A stretch of DNA of 64,000 nt from Mariprofundus aestuarium (lineage in GTDB: Bacteria; Pseudomonadota; Zetaproteobacteria; Mariprofundales; Mariprofundaceae): contig NZ_CP018799.1 in the NCBI RefSeq assembly GCF_002795805.1, positions 2,349,001 to 2,413,000 of the forward strand, in the 5' to 3' direction. The translations under genes were made by a program, and so were the position numbers. Under the pieces are notes generated by a model. It saw nothing but the letters and a program-made list of their open reading frames with translations. It was not told where the DNA came from and made no database searches. Below are positions 1-8,297 of this stretch, piece after piece; position 1 is the first letter of the stretch; each line of letters starts with the position of its first letter.

Positions 1-2
1 AT

Positions 3-791
3 ATTGCGATTGTCAGCCAACGATCTACCCCTTTGATTATAGGTATGGTTGGGAGTCCTGATGCAGGAAAAACATCCTACCTTGGTATGCTTTATACCCT
101 TCTTTTTAATGGCATCAAATTAGAGCGTTGGTCATTCGCTGGTAGCTGTACACTTGCTGCATGGGAAACGCTGGCCCAATGCTTGCAAATAAAACCTGGT
201 GGCCTTGTTAAGTTTGCTCCTCCAACACCATCTAACCCTGACTATTACAGTCTATTCCATCTATCTCTAAAAAAAGGAAAGCTGTTCAGAGATGTGCTTT
301 TTGCAGACTCTTCAGGAGAAGTGTTCAATCTCTGGTCTGAGAACACCCAAGATTCGAATGCAGGGAATGCTCGCTGGATCTATGAAAAATCTAGTGCTTT
401 TGTTTTTATGGTCGATTGCGTGGCTTTAATAGAGAAAAGGGGGGCTGCAAAGAGTGAAATCATTCAAATGGCTGAACAACTAGCAGCTAACTTGAAGGGA
501 CGCCCAGTAGCTGTGGTTTGGTCCAAAGCTGATAGAATCTATGAAGTCCGAGAGAATATTAAAAGTGCTCTAGATGAAGATTTAACTCTGATCTTTGGTA
601 ACTCAAAAGTTTTCGAAGTTAGTAATTTCTCTAAGTCTGATCCCGACACCCTATGCCACAAAAACAACCTTGAAGTTACTGAATACTTGTTGGAGGAATT
701 AAACAAGCCAAGGGCCATTAATTTGATACCGCAAATTGAAAGTTCAGGTGATTTGTTTTTTAACTATAGAGGTTCTTATGTCAGTGAATGA
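3..791 (+). CDS. P-loop GTPase, first component of a GTPase-EAD conflict operon (5' partial)
   Basis: A TRAFAC-like GTPase. Counting from the TTG at 33, the Walker A loop GSPDAGKTS is at residues 7-15, a G3-like ADSSGE at 91-96 and a G4-like WSKAD at 163-167. The frame stays open to the left edge of the window (…IAIVSQRSTPLIIGMVG), so the real start lies upstream and the N-terminus is missing. The gene overlaps the next GTPase by 14 nt, and together with the GAP1-like gene they match the paired-GTPase ('double-GTPase') arrangement known from NTP-dependent biological-conflict systems. Nucleotide binding is well supported by the motifs; the role as switch or sensor is inferred from context. No membrane segment is visible. 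Confidence 0.75.
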   Translation: MAIVSQRSTPLIIGMVGSPDAGKTSYLGMLYTLLFNGIKLERWSFAGSCTLAAWETLAQCLQIKPGGLVKFAPPTPSNPDYYSLFHLSLKKGKLFRDVLFADSSGEVFNLWSENTQDSNAGNARWIYEKSSAFVFMVDCVALIEKRGAAKSEIIQMAEQLAANLKGRPVAVVWSKADRIYEVRENIKSALDEDLTLIFGNSKVFEVSNFSKSDPDTLCHKNNLEVTEYLLEELNKPRAINLIPQIESSGDLFFNYRGSYVSE

Positions 792-1608
792 TTCAATACT
801 AATCATTGGTCACCCAAGTTCTGGAAAAACCACTTTTATTGCTCAGTTTCTCACTAGGGTTAAGAAAAGGAAAAGCAGCATAAGCCTTATCAAAGCCCCT
901 GAGAACATAAAAGCTGTTGCAGATGCGGTAAAAAAACTTTCTAACGGAGAAGCGCCAACAGCAACCCCAGCAGGTGAAAATGAAGAACTAGTTTTATCCA
1001 TCCAGGTCGGTGAGAAAAGCATCGACTTAGTTTGCCCTGATTATGGGGGTGAACAGGTCAGTGACATGACTGAATTGATGACCATTGATGATCATTGGAA
1101 AAAACTACTGAATAACAGTGACCGATGGGTATTATTCATTCGTGCTCATACCATTATGCCTAGGTATGACTTAAGTAGAAATAGTTATGAAAAAATAGAT
1201 AACGAAAAACATACATCCTTAAGAAGCCCCGGATTATCTGAACAAAGCAAGTTTATTGAATTGCTTCAATCAATGCTGCATATTAAAAATATAGGTCTGA
1301 AGCATCCAATTTCCATGCCTACAATATCAATTGTTCTTACATGTTGGGATGAGTTAGAAACAAATGAAACCCCTGCCCAGGTTTTGCAAGACAAACTACC
1401 CATGCTGCTCCATTTTGTTGAAACTGTATGGGAAAAGGATTCTTTTGAGATATTTGGGCTATCAGCACAAGAGTTTCCATTGAATACAATTGAAGCAAAA
1501 GACAAATATCTGGATGATCTACCTGAAAGCTTTGGTTACGTGGTAGATCAGAATGGAGCAAAGGATAAAGATATCACCAAACTTGTTGCGGCCACCCTTA
1601 ACCTCTAA
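778..1608 (+). CDS. P-loop GTPase, second component of the conflict operon
   Basis: A second, divergent GTPase-like protein of 276 aa. The Walker A GHPSSGKTT is near residues 11-19, the G3-like DYGGEQ near 88-93, and TCWDELE near 188-194 stands in for the NKxD specificity motif. The chosen ATG at 778 has an AGAGG Shine-Dalgarno 5 nt upstream; a longer frame starts at 736 but lies inside the upstream gene and lacks such a site. The stop codon shares one base (TAATG) with the start of the 837-aa partner, so translation is probably coupled. Two unlike GTPases side by side followed by a GAP1-like protein is a recognised layout in the conflict systems described by Aravind and co-workers. The function itself is inferred. 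Confidence 0.75.
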   Translation: MSVNDSILIIGHPSSGKTTFIAQFLTRVKKRKSSISLIKAPENIKAVADAVKKLSNGEAPTATPAGENEELVLSIQVGEKSIDLVCPDYGGEQVSDMTELMTIDDHWKKLLNNSDRWVLFIRAHTIMPRYDLSRNSYEKIDNEKHTSLRSPGLSEQSKFIELLQSMLHIKNIGLKHPISMPTISIVLTCWDELETNETPAQVLQDKLPMLLHFVETVWEKDSFEIFGLSAQEFPLNTIEAKDKYLDDLPESFGYVVDQNGAKDKDITKLVAATLNL

Positions 1609-4121
1609 TGATCATTCATCAGGCAATCTATGGGGATAAGTCAGGAGCTTATGCCCTACTTAAAACAAGCTTAACGGATACCGCCGCTGCAAAGCGAATA
1701 TGCAATGTTACCGATTTGTTAGATCGACCTTCAAATGGGCATTTAGCTCAACCTGTGTTTCGAGGGTTCAGTTTTGATAACCTTTATATTTTTGTTAAAT
1801 CATTTCCAGATAACGACCCCACTGTTAGGAACGGTCGAGTATTATCACATACATTAATTGTTAGCCAAGATGATCTACACCGACTAAATGATTTAGAAAA
1901 ACTGTTTTCTCATTTCATGCCCGAATTAGATAAAGCCTTTGAACCAATGCCCATAGAAATTGATGATGCCCCCCCCAATAGGATTAAAACTATTGATCAT
2001 ATATCCCGAGAAGCAGCAGGAATAAATGGACTGCTTCATGATTTGAAACAGAACAACACATTATTATGGATAGGTGAAGAGGAGTATGTTTCTTTTATTT
2101 CCCAAATTTGGAGCCGATTGGATGGCAGCTTAAGGGCTACGGTCAGATTAGGTGTAGGTTTTAATCCTCAAAAGGTTACATCTGAACATATAAGTGTCTT
2201 ATATGTTCCAGAGTCGTATGCAAATAAATGGCAAGCCACAGATTATTGCGTCATTGGTAAAAACGAGAGCGGGACCTTGGAAGGAATGGCATCATTTCAT
2301 TTAGCGGGGCATGAAACTAAAGCTAAGCCTCTTTGTGATTTGATTAGGACATTCAGACTAGAGGTCACTAAAATTGAAGACTTTGTTTTTTTAACAGCTG
2401 CAGCAAAGACCTATAAAGGTTTAGCTATATCTACTGATCTTATCCTACTAATAGCCCTTTGTGATCTAATCTCAAAATACAGTCCTAATCCAAATATTGC
2501 AAAAAAAGGAAAGAAAGAACTGTTATGCGTATTATTGTCTCGAGTTGAATCAGCATCTGCAAAACAGATCATGATGATCAATCATGCAAATTGGCTAGGG
2601 TTCTCCAATGCAGGGCAACTAATCGGTGAGAAGTTGACTGCCTGGAGTGCAGGTTCTTTGACCAGCCCTCAATCAGATGACTTAATTCCAGAGCTTATCT
2701 CTACAGCATTTGATCAGGACAATAAAAACCATTGGTGGAAAAAATCTATTTCTAAGGCTTTAAACAATGTACTGGGAAACTGGAAAACAACTTACGCGGA
2801 AACCCTATGGAATTGGTTCTCAAAGGATGTCGATTTAGTAAAAACATTGGGGGAGCTAATACCCGACTCAGTTCAAGCAGAAGAAGACTTTGTAAGCCAT
2901 ATGCGGCAACTAGAGCCTCAGCTTGCTCAAAATCTCCAGATGTTTGCAAAAAATAGGAAATGGCTAACCCTTCATGGCTTATCCACTTTGCAAATCTCCA
3001 GCCCCAAAGAAAGTATAAAAAGACAGCTGAAAATAGACATCGACCCTTCTAATTCTGCAGCCCTGAAAAGAATGGCTGATCAAATCCTTGATAAAGAGTT
3101 CCTGCAGCTGACATTGGAAATTGGAGAATCCCGATTAGTAAGAATTGCTGCCTCCAAACTGGTAAGAACCCCCTCATTAACAAGCTCTATAAACGTTAAA
3201 GATGAAGTTTGGCAGAAAATATGGCGTGAAAGCATTGACCAAGGTCTACATCCTTGGATGGGCATCAAGGAGCCAATGAAAGTGCTTTATTCTCTCTTTG
3301 ACGAGGTAATAAAGGGAAATGAAATAGAGCCTAGTCTTCTATTGAGGCTGAGCGCATCTGAATACAATGATTTGTCATGCTTTAAGAAAAGAGCTGAAGT
3401 TTGGAAAAACCTAAATGGAGGAGCTAAATTAGGCTTCCTAAATGCAAGTTCGCTGGGGTGTGTACGGCGACTAAACAACAATAGCATTACCATAGAGAGC
3501 ATTGAGAAAGAGGTTCAGCATCAGTTAAGTTGCTCAGCAACAATAGCGCATGTAATTGCAGATAATAATATTAAAACATCAACAAAAATGATGTTATTTG
3601 AGAAGCTTCCAGCGCTTCAGGAAAAGGAAATTATCATACTGTTGAATACAGTTCGATTCTCTTCAGAAGAGTCAAAACGCTTAGGGAGTTTAGTATCTAG
3701 GAATTACTGGAAAAGTGCGGCCAAGGCTATAGCTAATAAGACGCCTTCAAGAGCTGATTTGAAACCAGCTTTAATAGAATGTCGATTATTATTGAGCTTT
3801 TTTGAAAAATTGAATTTATCTCATCTTTGGGGATTTTCTGAATCCTTTTCTAAAGAGGAATGGTGGAAGGCACTTGAAGAGCAATGTTACTCCAAATACT
3901 CAAGTGGCCCCAAGCAGTCGGGGTTGTGGGAAAGAGCTGGAGGAGAAAATTATGACTTGCAAAGTACAGGATCAGGCCGTGAAATATGGTTAGATGCTAT
4001 AAAGAAAATTAGAAGTGGCAGTACACATGTAAATGGCGCGAATCTGATTCATGAGATGTTAAACGATTATCATTCTAGCCCCGAACTGAAACAATTAAAA
4101 CAAACTGTAGGTGAATTATGA
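1608..4121 (+). CDS. GTPase-associated protein (GAP1-like) with C-terminal effector-associated-like domain
   Basis: An 837-aa soluble protein starting MIIHQAIYGDKSGAYALL, which resembles the GAP1-N domain of GTPase-associated proteins. The long middle part is mostly helical and has no recognisable enzyme motif. The last ~65 residues (about 773-837) begin LWERAGGENYD, continue with a W.DAIKK block and an LIHEML..DY block, and align with the tail of the next gene product. I read this as an EAD1-like effector-associated domain used for homotypic recruitment. It overlaps the upstream GTPase by 1 nt and the downstream nucleosidase by 4 nt (ATGA). The proposed role is an adaptor linking GTPase state to the effector. 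Family assignment is moderate and comes from pattern, not a search. Confidence 0.7.
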   Translation: MIIHQAIYGDKSGAYALLKTSLTDTAAAKRICNVTDLLDRPSNGHLAQPVFRGFSFDNLYIFVKSFPDNDPTVRNGRVLSHTLIVSQDDLHRLNDLEKLFSHFMPELDKAFEPMPIEIDDAPPNRIKTIDHISREAAGINGLLHDLKQNNTLLWIGEEEYVSFISQIWSRLDGSLRATVRLGVGFNPQKVTSEHISVLYVPESYANKWQATDYCVIGKNESGTLEGMASFHLAGHETKAKPLCDLIRTFRLEVTKIEDFVFLTAAAKTYKGLAISTDLILLIALCDLISKYSPNPNIAKKGKKELLCVLLSRVESASAKQIMMINHANWLGFSNAGQLIGEKLTAWSAGSLTSPQSDDLIPELISTAFDQDNKNHWWKKSISKALNNVLGNWKTTYAETLWNWFSKDVDLVKTLGELIPDSVQAEEDFVSHMRQLEPQLAQNLQMFAKNRKWLTLHGLSTLQISSPKESIKRQLKIDIDPSNSAALKRMADQILDKEFLQLTLEIGESRLVRIAASKLVRTPSLTSSINVKDEVWQKIWRESIDQGLHPWMGIKEPMKVLYSLFDEVIKGNEIEPSLLLRLSASEYNDLSCFKKRAEVWKNLNGGAKLGFLNASSLGCVRRLNNNSITIESIEKEVQHQLSCSATIAHVIADNNIKTSTKMMLFEKLPALQEKEIIILLNTVRFSSEESKRLGSLVSRNYWKSAAKAIANKTPSRADLKPALIECRLLLSFFEKLNLSHLWGFSESFSKEEWWKALEEQCYSKYSSGPKQSGLWERAGGENYDLQSTGSGREIWLDAIKKIRSGSTHVNGANLIHEMLNDYHSSPELKQLKQTVGEL

Positions 4122-5155
4122 ACAACAATAACTGTATTCTTGTACTTACAGCACTACCAGTAGAAAGGGACGCTGTGATTAAGCACTTAACCGATGCCAA
4201 AGTCGAAAGGCACCCTGATACTGGAACTGATTATCACCGTGGTTTTGCTTCAAGCACATCAGGAAAAATCCCTGTAATTGTAGGACGTACTGATCAAACA
4301 AATATTAATGCAGCAGTGGAAACAGAAAGAGCCCTTGAATATTACAAGCCATCCCACGCATTTTATGTGGGTGTTGCTGGCGGCTTAAAGGATGTGAAGG
4401 TTGGGGACATAGTCGTTGGGAATGATGTGCTTGGCTATGAACGTGGAAAAGCAGAAGATGAATCATTCAAGCCAAGGCCACAATTCGGAGCCTCATCTTA
4501 TGATCTTGAGCGTGCTGCCAACGCTTATTCGATTAGTGCCGATTGGAAAGCAATTTCGTCTTCATTAGTAGATGTTGAGTTTGCACCAGAAATTACGGTT
4601 TTGTCTGGTACAATTGCTTCGGGTGAGAAGGTTGATGCTTCTTATAAATCGGCCCTACATAAGCATATAAAATTAAATGCCAGCCATGCACTGGCCATTG
4701 AAATGGAAGGGCTTGGTTTTCTCACCGTCTGTAGGAGTCGGCCAGCAGTTAAAAGTTTATTGGTTAGAGGTATCTCTGACTTGGTGAATGACAAGGGAGC
4801 TATGGATGATAAAGGCTCCCAGCCTTATGCCTCTCAAAATGTAGCTGCATTTTTATTTGGTTTTATCTCAACTCTGGATTTATCTAATGTACGGATTGAA
4901 ACATCAAAAACTAATCAAACACTTGAAATCGTATGTAAGCTGTACCCAAGAGGGGTAGAAGATAGAAAAATATGGGAACGAGCAGGAGGAGACCTCTCTT
5001 TTCTTACTCTCAGCACTCAGGGAAAAGGCCAATGGTTTGATGCCATTAAACTGCTTGAACAAGGTGGAGGAGGCTCTGATATTGATCTAAATAGCCTCAT
5101 TCAAGCAATGCAGGAGGACTTCCCAAAGAATACAGATTTAATTGGAGCCCTTTAA
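4118..5155 (+). CDS. Nucleosidase (PNP/MTAN superfamily) effector with C-terminal EAD-like domain
   Basis: 345 aa. Residues 1 to ~255 form a purine-nucleoside-phosphorylase/MTA-SAH-nucleosidase fold: an N-terminal LVLTALPVERDAV strand-helix, the glycine-rich YVGVAGGLKDVKVGDIVVG at 83-101, the substrate-binding AIEMEG at 193-198, and the catalytic-aspartate region VRGISDL at 216-222. Residues ~284-345 (IWERAGGDLSF...WFDAIKLLEQGGGG...LIQAM) repeat the tail of the upstream GAP1-like protein. The likely action is cleavage of a nucleoside or nucleotide N-glycosidic bond, which could deplete a cellular pool when the GTPases sense invasion. The ATG overlaps the preceding stop by 4 nt. The nucleosidase fold is well supported; substrate and toxicity are inferred. 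Confidence 0.8.
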   Translation: MNNNNCILVLTALPVERDAVIKHLTDAKVERHPDTGTDYHRGFASSTSGKIPVIVGRTDQTNINAAVETERALEYYKPSHAFYVGVAGGLKDVKVGDIVVGNDVLGYERGKAEDESFKPRPQFGASSYDLERAANAYSISADWKAISSSLVDVEFAPEITVLSGTIASGEKVDASYKSALHKHIKLNASHALAIEMEGLGFLTVCRSRPAVKSLLVRGISDLVNDKGAMDDKGSQPYASQNVAAFLFGFISTLDLSNVRIETSKTNQTLEIVCKLYPRGVEDRKIWERAGGDLSFLTLSTQGKGQWFDAIKLLEQGGGGSDIDLNSLIQAMQEDFPKNTDLIGAL

Positions 5156-5195
5156 GCTTCAGAGCTTGTAATGATTAGAAGAAGGACAAAACAGT

Positions 5196-5717
5196 ATGGA
5201 TGAACTATCCAGAATCCTAAAGGTGGCGACTGCAGGTATTGAATGGCCATATTTCCATCTAAACATCGATGGCGGAGACCCAGTCTTTCGCGAACGCGTC
5301 TACTGTTATGAGCTTTATCATCAGATGCGGAATAACTGGCCAAATGAAAGTGAATTTATTCTCAATGGCGAGATTGATAAAAGTGCCCACCCAGTTCTGA
5401 GGGCGCTAGGTGCTGACCATGTAAAACCTGATCTGTTAGTCCACACGCCAGGCAACATGGCTGGAAACTATGCAATCATAGAGGTTAAGCACTCCACGGA
5501 AAATGCAGGTATCCGAAAAGATCTAAATACGTTGGATTTATTCGTGCGCAGGGTGGGTTACCGGAGGGCAATCTATCTTATTTATGGCCAAGGGGCCGAT
5601 GCCAATGGGGTTGAAAAAATTATGACTGTTGCAAGAGAGTTCCACGAACTAGTGCCTATTGAACTTTGGTTGCACCATGACGTTGGCCAACCGGCCTCGT
5701 GTAAGATTTCGCTCTAG
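5196..5717 (+). CDS. Small PD-(D/E)XK-like nuclease candidate
   Basis: 173 aa, no signal peptide or membrane segment. The core has KPDLLVH (Asp79) followed 17 residues later by IIEVKHS (Glu96, Lys98), the D...ExK spacing expected of the restriction-endonuclease fold. An upstream conserved-looking helix, RERVYCYELYHQMR, could supply the additional acidic residue (Glu33). It starts 40 nt after the nucleosidase on the same strand with a GAAGGA ribosome-binding site, so it is probably in the operon. It could be a second effector, an immunity-like partner or an independent gene. The fold call rests on the motif alone. Confidence 0.55.
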   Translation: MDELSRILKVATAGIEWPYFHLNIDGGDPVFRERVYCYELYHQMRNNWPNESEFILNGEIDKSAHPVLRALGADHVKPDLLVHTPGNMAGNYAIIEVKHSTENAGIRKDLNTLDLFVRRVGYRRAIYLIYGQGADANGVEKIMTVAREFHELVPIELWLHHDVGQPASCKISL

Positions 5718-5737
5718 CGTAACTGTCTGGAGAAACC

Positions 5738-6619
5738 ATGGATTTTAAAGTAATACATCAAGATGCTGCAGGACTTATAACCACCACCCTCGGTTCAATA
5801 GGATACTTAGCCTTTTGCAAGCATCTAACCTTTGCAGGGGTTGGGCCGATAATGGCCCCATATTTAGCCTCAAGGCTCTTAGGTGATATATGCGGGTTTA
5901 ACCAGTATTGGGGTAACAACCCAGTAAGCTTTGAACTCCCTAACCCTTTCAACAATGACCCAACTGAAACAGCGTATGTTTCGAATAGAGTTGGCAGAGC
6001 CTTTGCTGATTACCTTTCAAAAAATATTTATGGGGCTATTTATACTCATTGCTATGAGGATGCCATGGTGGCGAATGGAAATCCGGTTGCTGGTTCTCGC
6101 CCTGACTTTTATTGCGATGACCCATTAAATCTTACCCGATTTGCGGTAGAGTCCAAGGGGTATGCATGTGCGACTTATTCAGAAAATGAAATGAATCGAA
6201 TTCTCCCGACTAGAGGCCCAAAGCTACAATCAACTACAGGCCCTCTTCGTAAGGATTTTAGCGTAGCAAGTGTGGCATATAATCTATATGCAGAACCTAC
6301 TATTAAGTTTTATGATCCTATCAGCACAAGTACTATATACGATAAAAACTTAAGTCAGAGATTAAGATCAGGATATTATGAGAGTATTTTGGGGTCAATT
6401 AACAGCCTAGGTTTAGAGCGAGATACAAATATTCATGATCAAAATTTTGTAGCTTACAAGATACCTATCGTTTCATGTTCAATATCAAAGATATTGCTAC
6501 ATCAAGCTATTGTAAAAAGAGAATGGAATAACAATGAATGGCTCAAGGAAATAGGGAAAAACAGGAAGGATGAAAAGTATTATATTGATAATGATGGAAT
6601 AGGTTTCGCAAGTTATTAA
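5738..6619 (+). CDS. PD-(D/E)XK-like protein of unknown function
   Basis: 293 aa, lying 20 nt after the previous gene with a GGAG site before the ATG. It contains SRPDFYC (Asp123) and, after a short strand, FAVESKGY (Glu138-x-Lys140), again the D...ExK arrangement of restriction-endonuclease-fold proteins. The N-terminal ~50 residues are rather hydrophobic but do not form a clear signal peptide. The C-terminal third is rich in Asn, Lys and Tyr, in keeping with the AT-rich island. No closer family was recognised. It may act with the upstream small nuclease candidate, which has a different sequence but the same catalytic layout. Confidence 0.5.
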   Translation: MDFKVIHQDAAGLITTTLGSIGYLAFCKHLTFAGVGPIMAPYLASRLLGDICGFNQYWGNNPVSFELPNPFNNDPTETAYVSNRVGRAFADYLSKNIYGAIYTHCYEDAMVANGNPVAGSRPDFYCDDPLNLTRFAVESKGYACATYSENEMNRILPTRGPKLQSTTGPLRKDFSVASVAYNLYAEPTIKFYDPISTSTIYDKNLSQRLRSGYYESILGSINSLGLERDTNIHDQNFVAYKIPIVSCSISKILLHQAIVKREWNNNEWLKEIGKNRKDEKYYIDNDGIGFASY

Positions 6620-6686
6620 ATCAATGTAAATTGTCATTTCGTTCGCATTATTTTGCTCTCATCTTTGCAGCAACTATAGGCTGGTT

Positions 6687-6764
6687 GCAGACTGAACCCA
6701 AAAGTGACACCCCACTGTGATTTAAAGTGACAGGTTAGTGTGACTCAAAGTGACACCCTGCTGT
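6687..6764 (-). repeat. Transposon-end-like array, left: three contiguous 23-bp repeats
   Basis: Read on the minus strand, three abutting 23-bp units begin TGTCACTTTGAGTCACAC (6733-6755), TGTCACTTTAAATCACAG (6710-6732) and TGTCACTTTTGGGTTCAG (6687-6709). The 34 bp at 6731-6764 recur exactly in inverted orientation at 19524-19557. Tandem transposase-binding units of this size are typical of Tn7-like and IS21-like ends. No transposase gene is adjacent. Confidence 0.65.
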
Positions 6765-6772
6765 GGCTTATC

Positions 6773-6804
6773 GAATGACTGCTTTCGGCCAAAAGCGGAC
6801 ATTC
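6773..6804. repeat. Imperfect palindrome, copy 1 of a dispersed family
   Basis: A 32-nt near-palindrome, GAATGACTGCTTTCGGCC at the left and AAAAGCGGACATTC at the right. It belongs to the 'GGCCAA' centre type. It lies between the nuclease-candidate operon and the small membrane genes. Confidence 0.7.
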
Positions 6805-6814
6805 AAAAGCATCA

Positions 6815-6828
6815 ATATTCATATAGTT
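6815..6828 (+). repeat. 14-bp direct repeat, candidate attachment site (left)
   Basis: ATATTCATATAGTT, identical in sequence and orientation to 16198-16211, which lies about 105 bp upstream of the serine recombinase start. The pair could mark the ends of a 9.4-kb integrative element. It is AT-rich and short, so chance is possible. Confidence 0.35.
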
Positions 6829-6838
6829 TGATGATCTG

Positions 6839-7042
6839 TTAATAGTCTTTGAAGCCAAAGATATATTTGAAATAAGGTCGAATAAATAAATAGAAAATTA
6901 ATAGCCATAGTAAAATGGTTATTGTTAAGCCCCAGGCTCCGCCCAATGAGTATTCATCCAGATAGGGCTTTAGCAGAAAACAACCTATAAACCCTACAGC
7001 CCCTAAAATAGCCTTAAATTTCACAACCTTTTCTCTATTCAT
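6839..7042 (-). CDS. Small two-helix membrane protein
   Basis: 67 aa with two hydrophobic stretches (about residues 10-25 and 36-55) joined by a short polar loop, and charged ends (MNREKVVKFK at the N-terminus, a basic-aromatic C-terminus). No family recognised. It follows a second tiny membrane gene (7051-7209) by 8 nt on the same strand, which suggests a two-gene unit. The pair is bounded by palindromic repeats on both sides. Confidence 0.5.
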   Translation of the reverse strand: MNREKVVKFKAILGAVGFIGCFLLKPYLDEYSLGGAWGLTITILLWLLIFYLFIRPYFKYIFGFKDY

Positions 7043-7050
7043 TATAGGTA

Positions 7051-7209
7051 TTAATCATCCTTATTTACTGTTGTTCGAAACCAGCCCAGAAAATATATCC
7101 CCATAAATAAAGATCCAAATTTTACTAAATTATTCCATGGGCCATGCAGATCAAGAATGACAAGTAATATAGCTATAGAAAAAAACAGTACGCCTAGAAA
7201 AATCTTCAA
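7051..7209 (-). CDS. Tiny membrane protein with TTG start
   Basis: 52 aa beginning M(TTG)KIFLGVLFFSIAILLV and ending TTVNKDD, with two predicted membrane helices. An AAAGGA ribosome-binding site lies 8 nt before the TTG. It is easily missed because it uses a non-ATG start. It ends 8 nt before the next small membrane gene. Function unknown; toxin-like or phage-defence small membrane proteins often look like this, but nothing specific supports that here. Confidence 0.4.
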   Translation of the reverse strand: MKIFLGVLFFSIAILLVILDLHGPWNNLVKFGSLFMGIYFLGWFRTTVNKDD

Positions 7210-7233
7210 CTAGTCATCCTTTGGCTAGAAATC

Positions 7234-7265
7234 AAATGTCCGCTTTGGGTCGGAAGCAGTCATTC
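7234..7265. repeat. Imperfect palindrome, copy 2
   Basis: AAATGTCCGCTTTGGGTC followed by GGAAGCAGTCATTC. It is the 'GGGTCGG' centre type, also seen at 8119 and (inverted) 16267. It separates the tiny membrane genes from the lipoprotein gene. Confidence 0.65.
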
Positions 7266-7301
7266 CATTTCTCGTTTAACAGAGTCAACATTGACGTATT
7301 C

Positions 7302-8093
7302 TTAGTTGCCAAACCAGTAACCAAAACTGGTTACCCATGCAACTTTTCCATTATGGATTCCTACCGCATACTTATTATGGGAGGTTGTATATATACGGAA
7401 AATATAGTCACTCTTTCTGTTGATCATCCCTGTATAATCATCTCCCAGTAGCTCATCGATCTTCTGTTTTGAATCTTGCAGCTGAATTTTAGTTATATTT
7501 TGACTGAACTTACTTTCATTCGATGATCCTAATGCATAACTTGCGGCGCCAACTGGAAGCAATGGAGATGCTATTGCAACCAACAACAGCATCGAAGCAG
7601 CCTCACCTACATTTGAATGGGATGATTGAGCTTCGCTTGTCTTTATCTCCTTGCTAATCCTCACATTAACAAACTCATCTGAATGAATGGAATTGCGCCT
7701 TTTAAGTACCTCATCATATAAGCTTCCAAAGCCATTCTCGAAAGGAAACACCCCATCAGCCTTGTCCTTGGCTAGTGCATTCTTCCATGCAGCAAATAAC
7801 ACACTTTGTTTCATAATAGCTACAAGCCGAAAGTCCTTAAATGCAAAGACATAAGGCTTATTAAAGTGGTAATAAGTTACCAAGACCCATGCGCTGCCTT
7901 GATGAGTCCCTTTCAGGGCTGCACTACCATCATGCCCTGCCAGTTTGTTTATGGTTTCATCGTAAGTCATTCCGTAAGAAAATGGGCCAACCTGAGTAGG
8001 CTTGTCTTTTTGCTTAGCAATTGAACCACAAGAGACGACTAGTAAGCCTAAAACAAGTATACACAACAATCTGGTTAAAGATCTAATACTCAT
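7302..8093 (-). CDS. Predicted lipoprotein of unknown function
   Basis: 263 aa. A lipoprotein signal peptide is clear: basic MSIRSLTR, a hydrophobic core, then the lipobox VVSC with the acylated Cys at residue 22. The mature part starts GSIAKQKDKPTQVGPFSYGMTYDE. A second hydrophobic stretch (about residues 165-190, MLLLVAIASPLLPVGAASYAL) might insert in a membrane. The repeated FSYGMTYDE and YKQKIDELLG-type blocks recall SmpA/OmlA-like small lipoproteins, but the match is weak. It is a single gene between two palindromic repeats, so it may be a stand-alone cargo unit. Confidence 0.6.
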   Translation of the reverse strand: MSIRSLTRLLCILVLGLLVVSCGSIAKQKDKPTQVGPFSYGMTYDETINKLAGHDGSAALKGTHQGSAWVLVTYYHFNKPYVFAFKDFRLVAIMKQSVLFAAWKNALAKDKADGVFPFENGFGSLYDEVLKRRNSIHSDEFVNVRISKEIKTSEAQSSHSNVGEAASMLLLVAIASPLLPVGAASYALGSSNESKFSQNITKIQLQDSKQKIDELLGDDYTGMINRKSDYIFRIYTTSHNKYAVGIHNGKVAWVTSFGYWFGN

Positions 8094-8118
8094 TTAATCC
8101 CCACAAATAGAATATTCT

Positions 8119-8135
8119 GAATGTCCGCTTTGGGT
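8119..8135. repeat. Half palindrome, copy 3
   Basis: GAATGTCCGCTTTGGGT, identical to the left arm of copy 2; the right arm is missing. It lies just upstream of the lipoprotein gene. The rest of the 8136-8297 gap is AT-rich with nothing I can name. Confidence 0.55.
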
Positions 8136-8297
8136 GCTATATGGCTACATTAGTCAATTGTTTTTGATTAAAAGGCTATTAATAATTGTTATCTAGGATC
8201 TTTCAAATCATTTTGTGCGTCTTCAAATGAAAGTGGATCATGGGGGGAATTGAAAAGCAGATAGCAAACCTAGAGCCTATTCCAGCTTCACTATCAA

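Noticed and set aside
6773-7265. CRISPR array from repeated palindromes
   Set aside because: Copies are irregularly spaced over 12.7 kb with genes between them; no regular spacers.
7221-7451. Plus-strand frame opposite the lipoprotein gene
   Set aside because: It overlaps palindrome copy 2 and the lipoprotein coding strand and has no family features.
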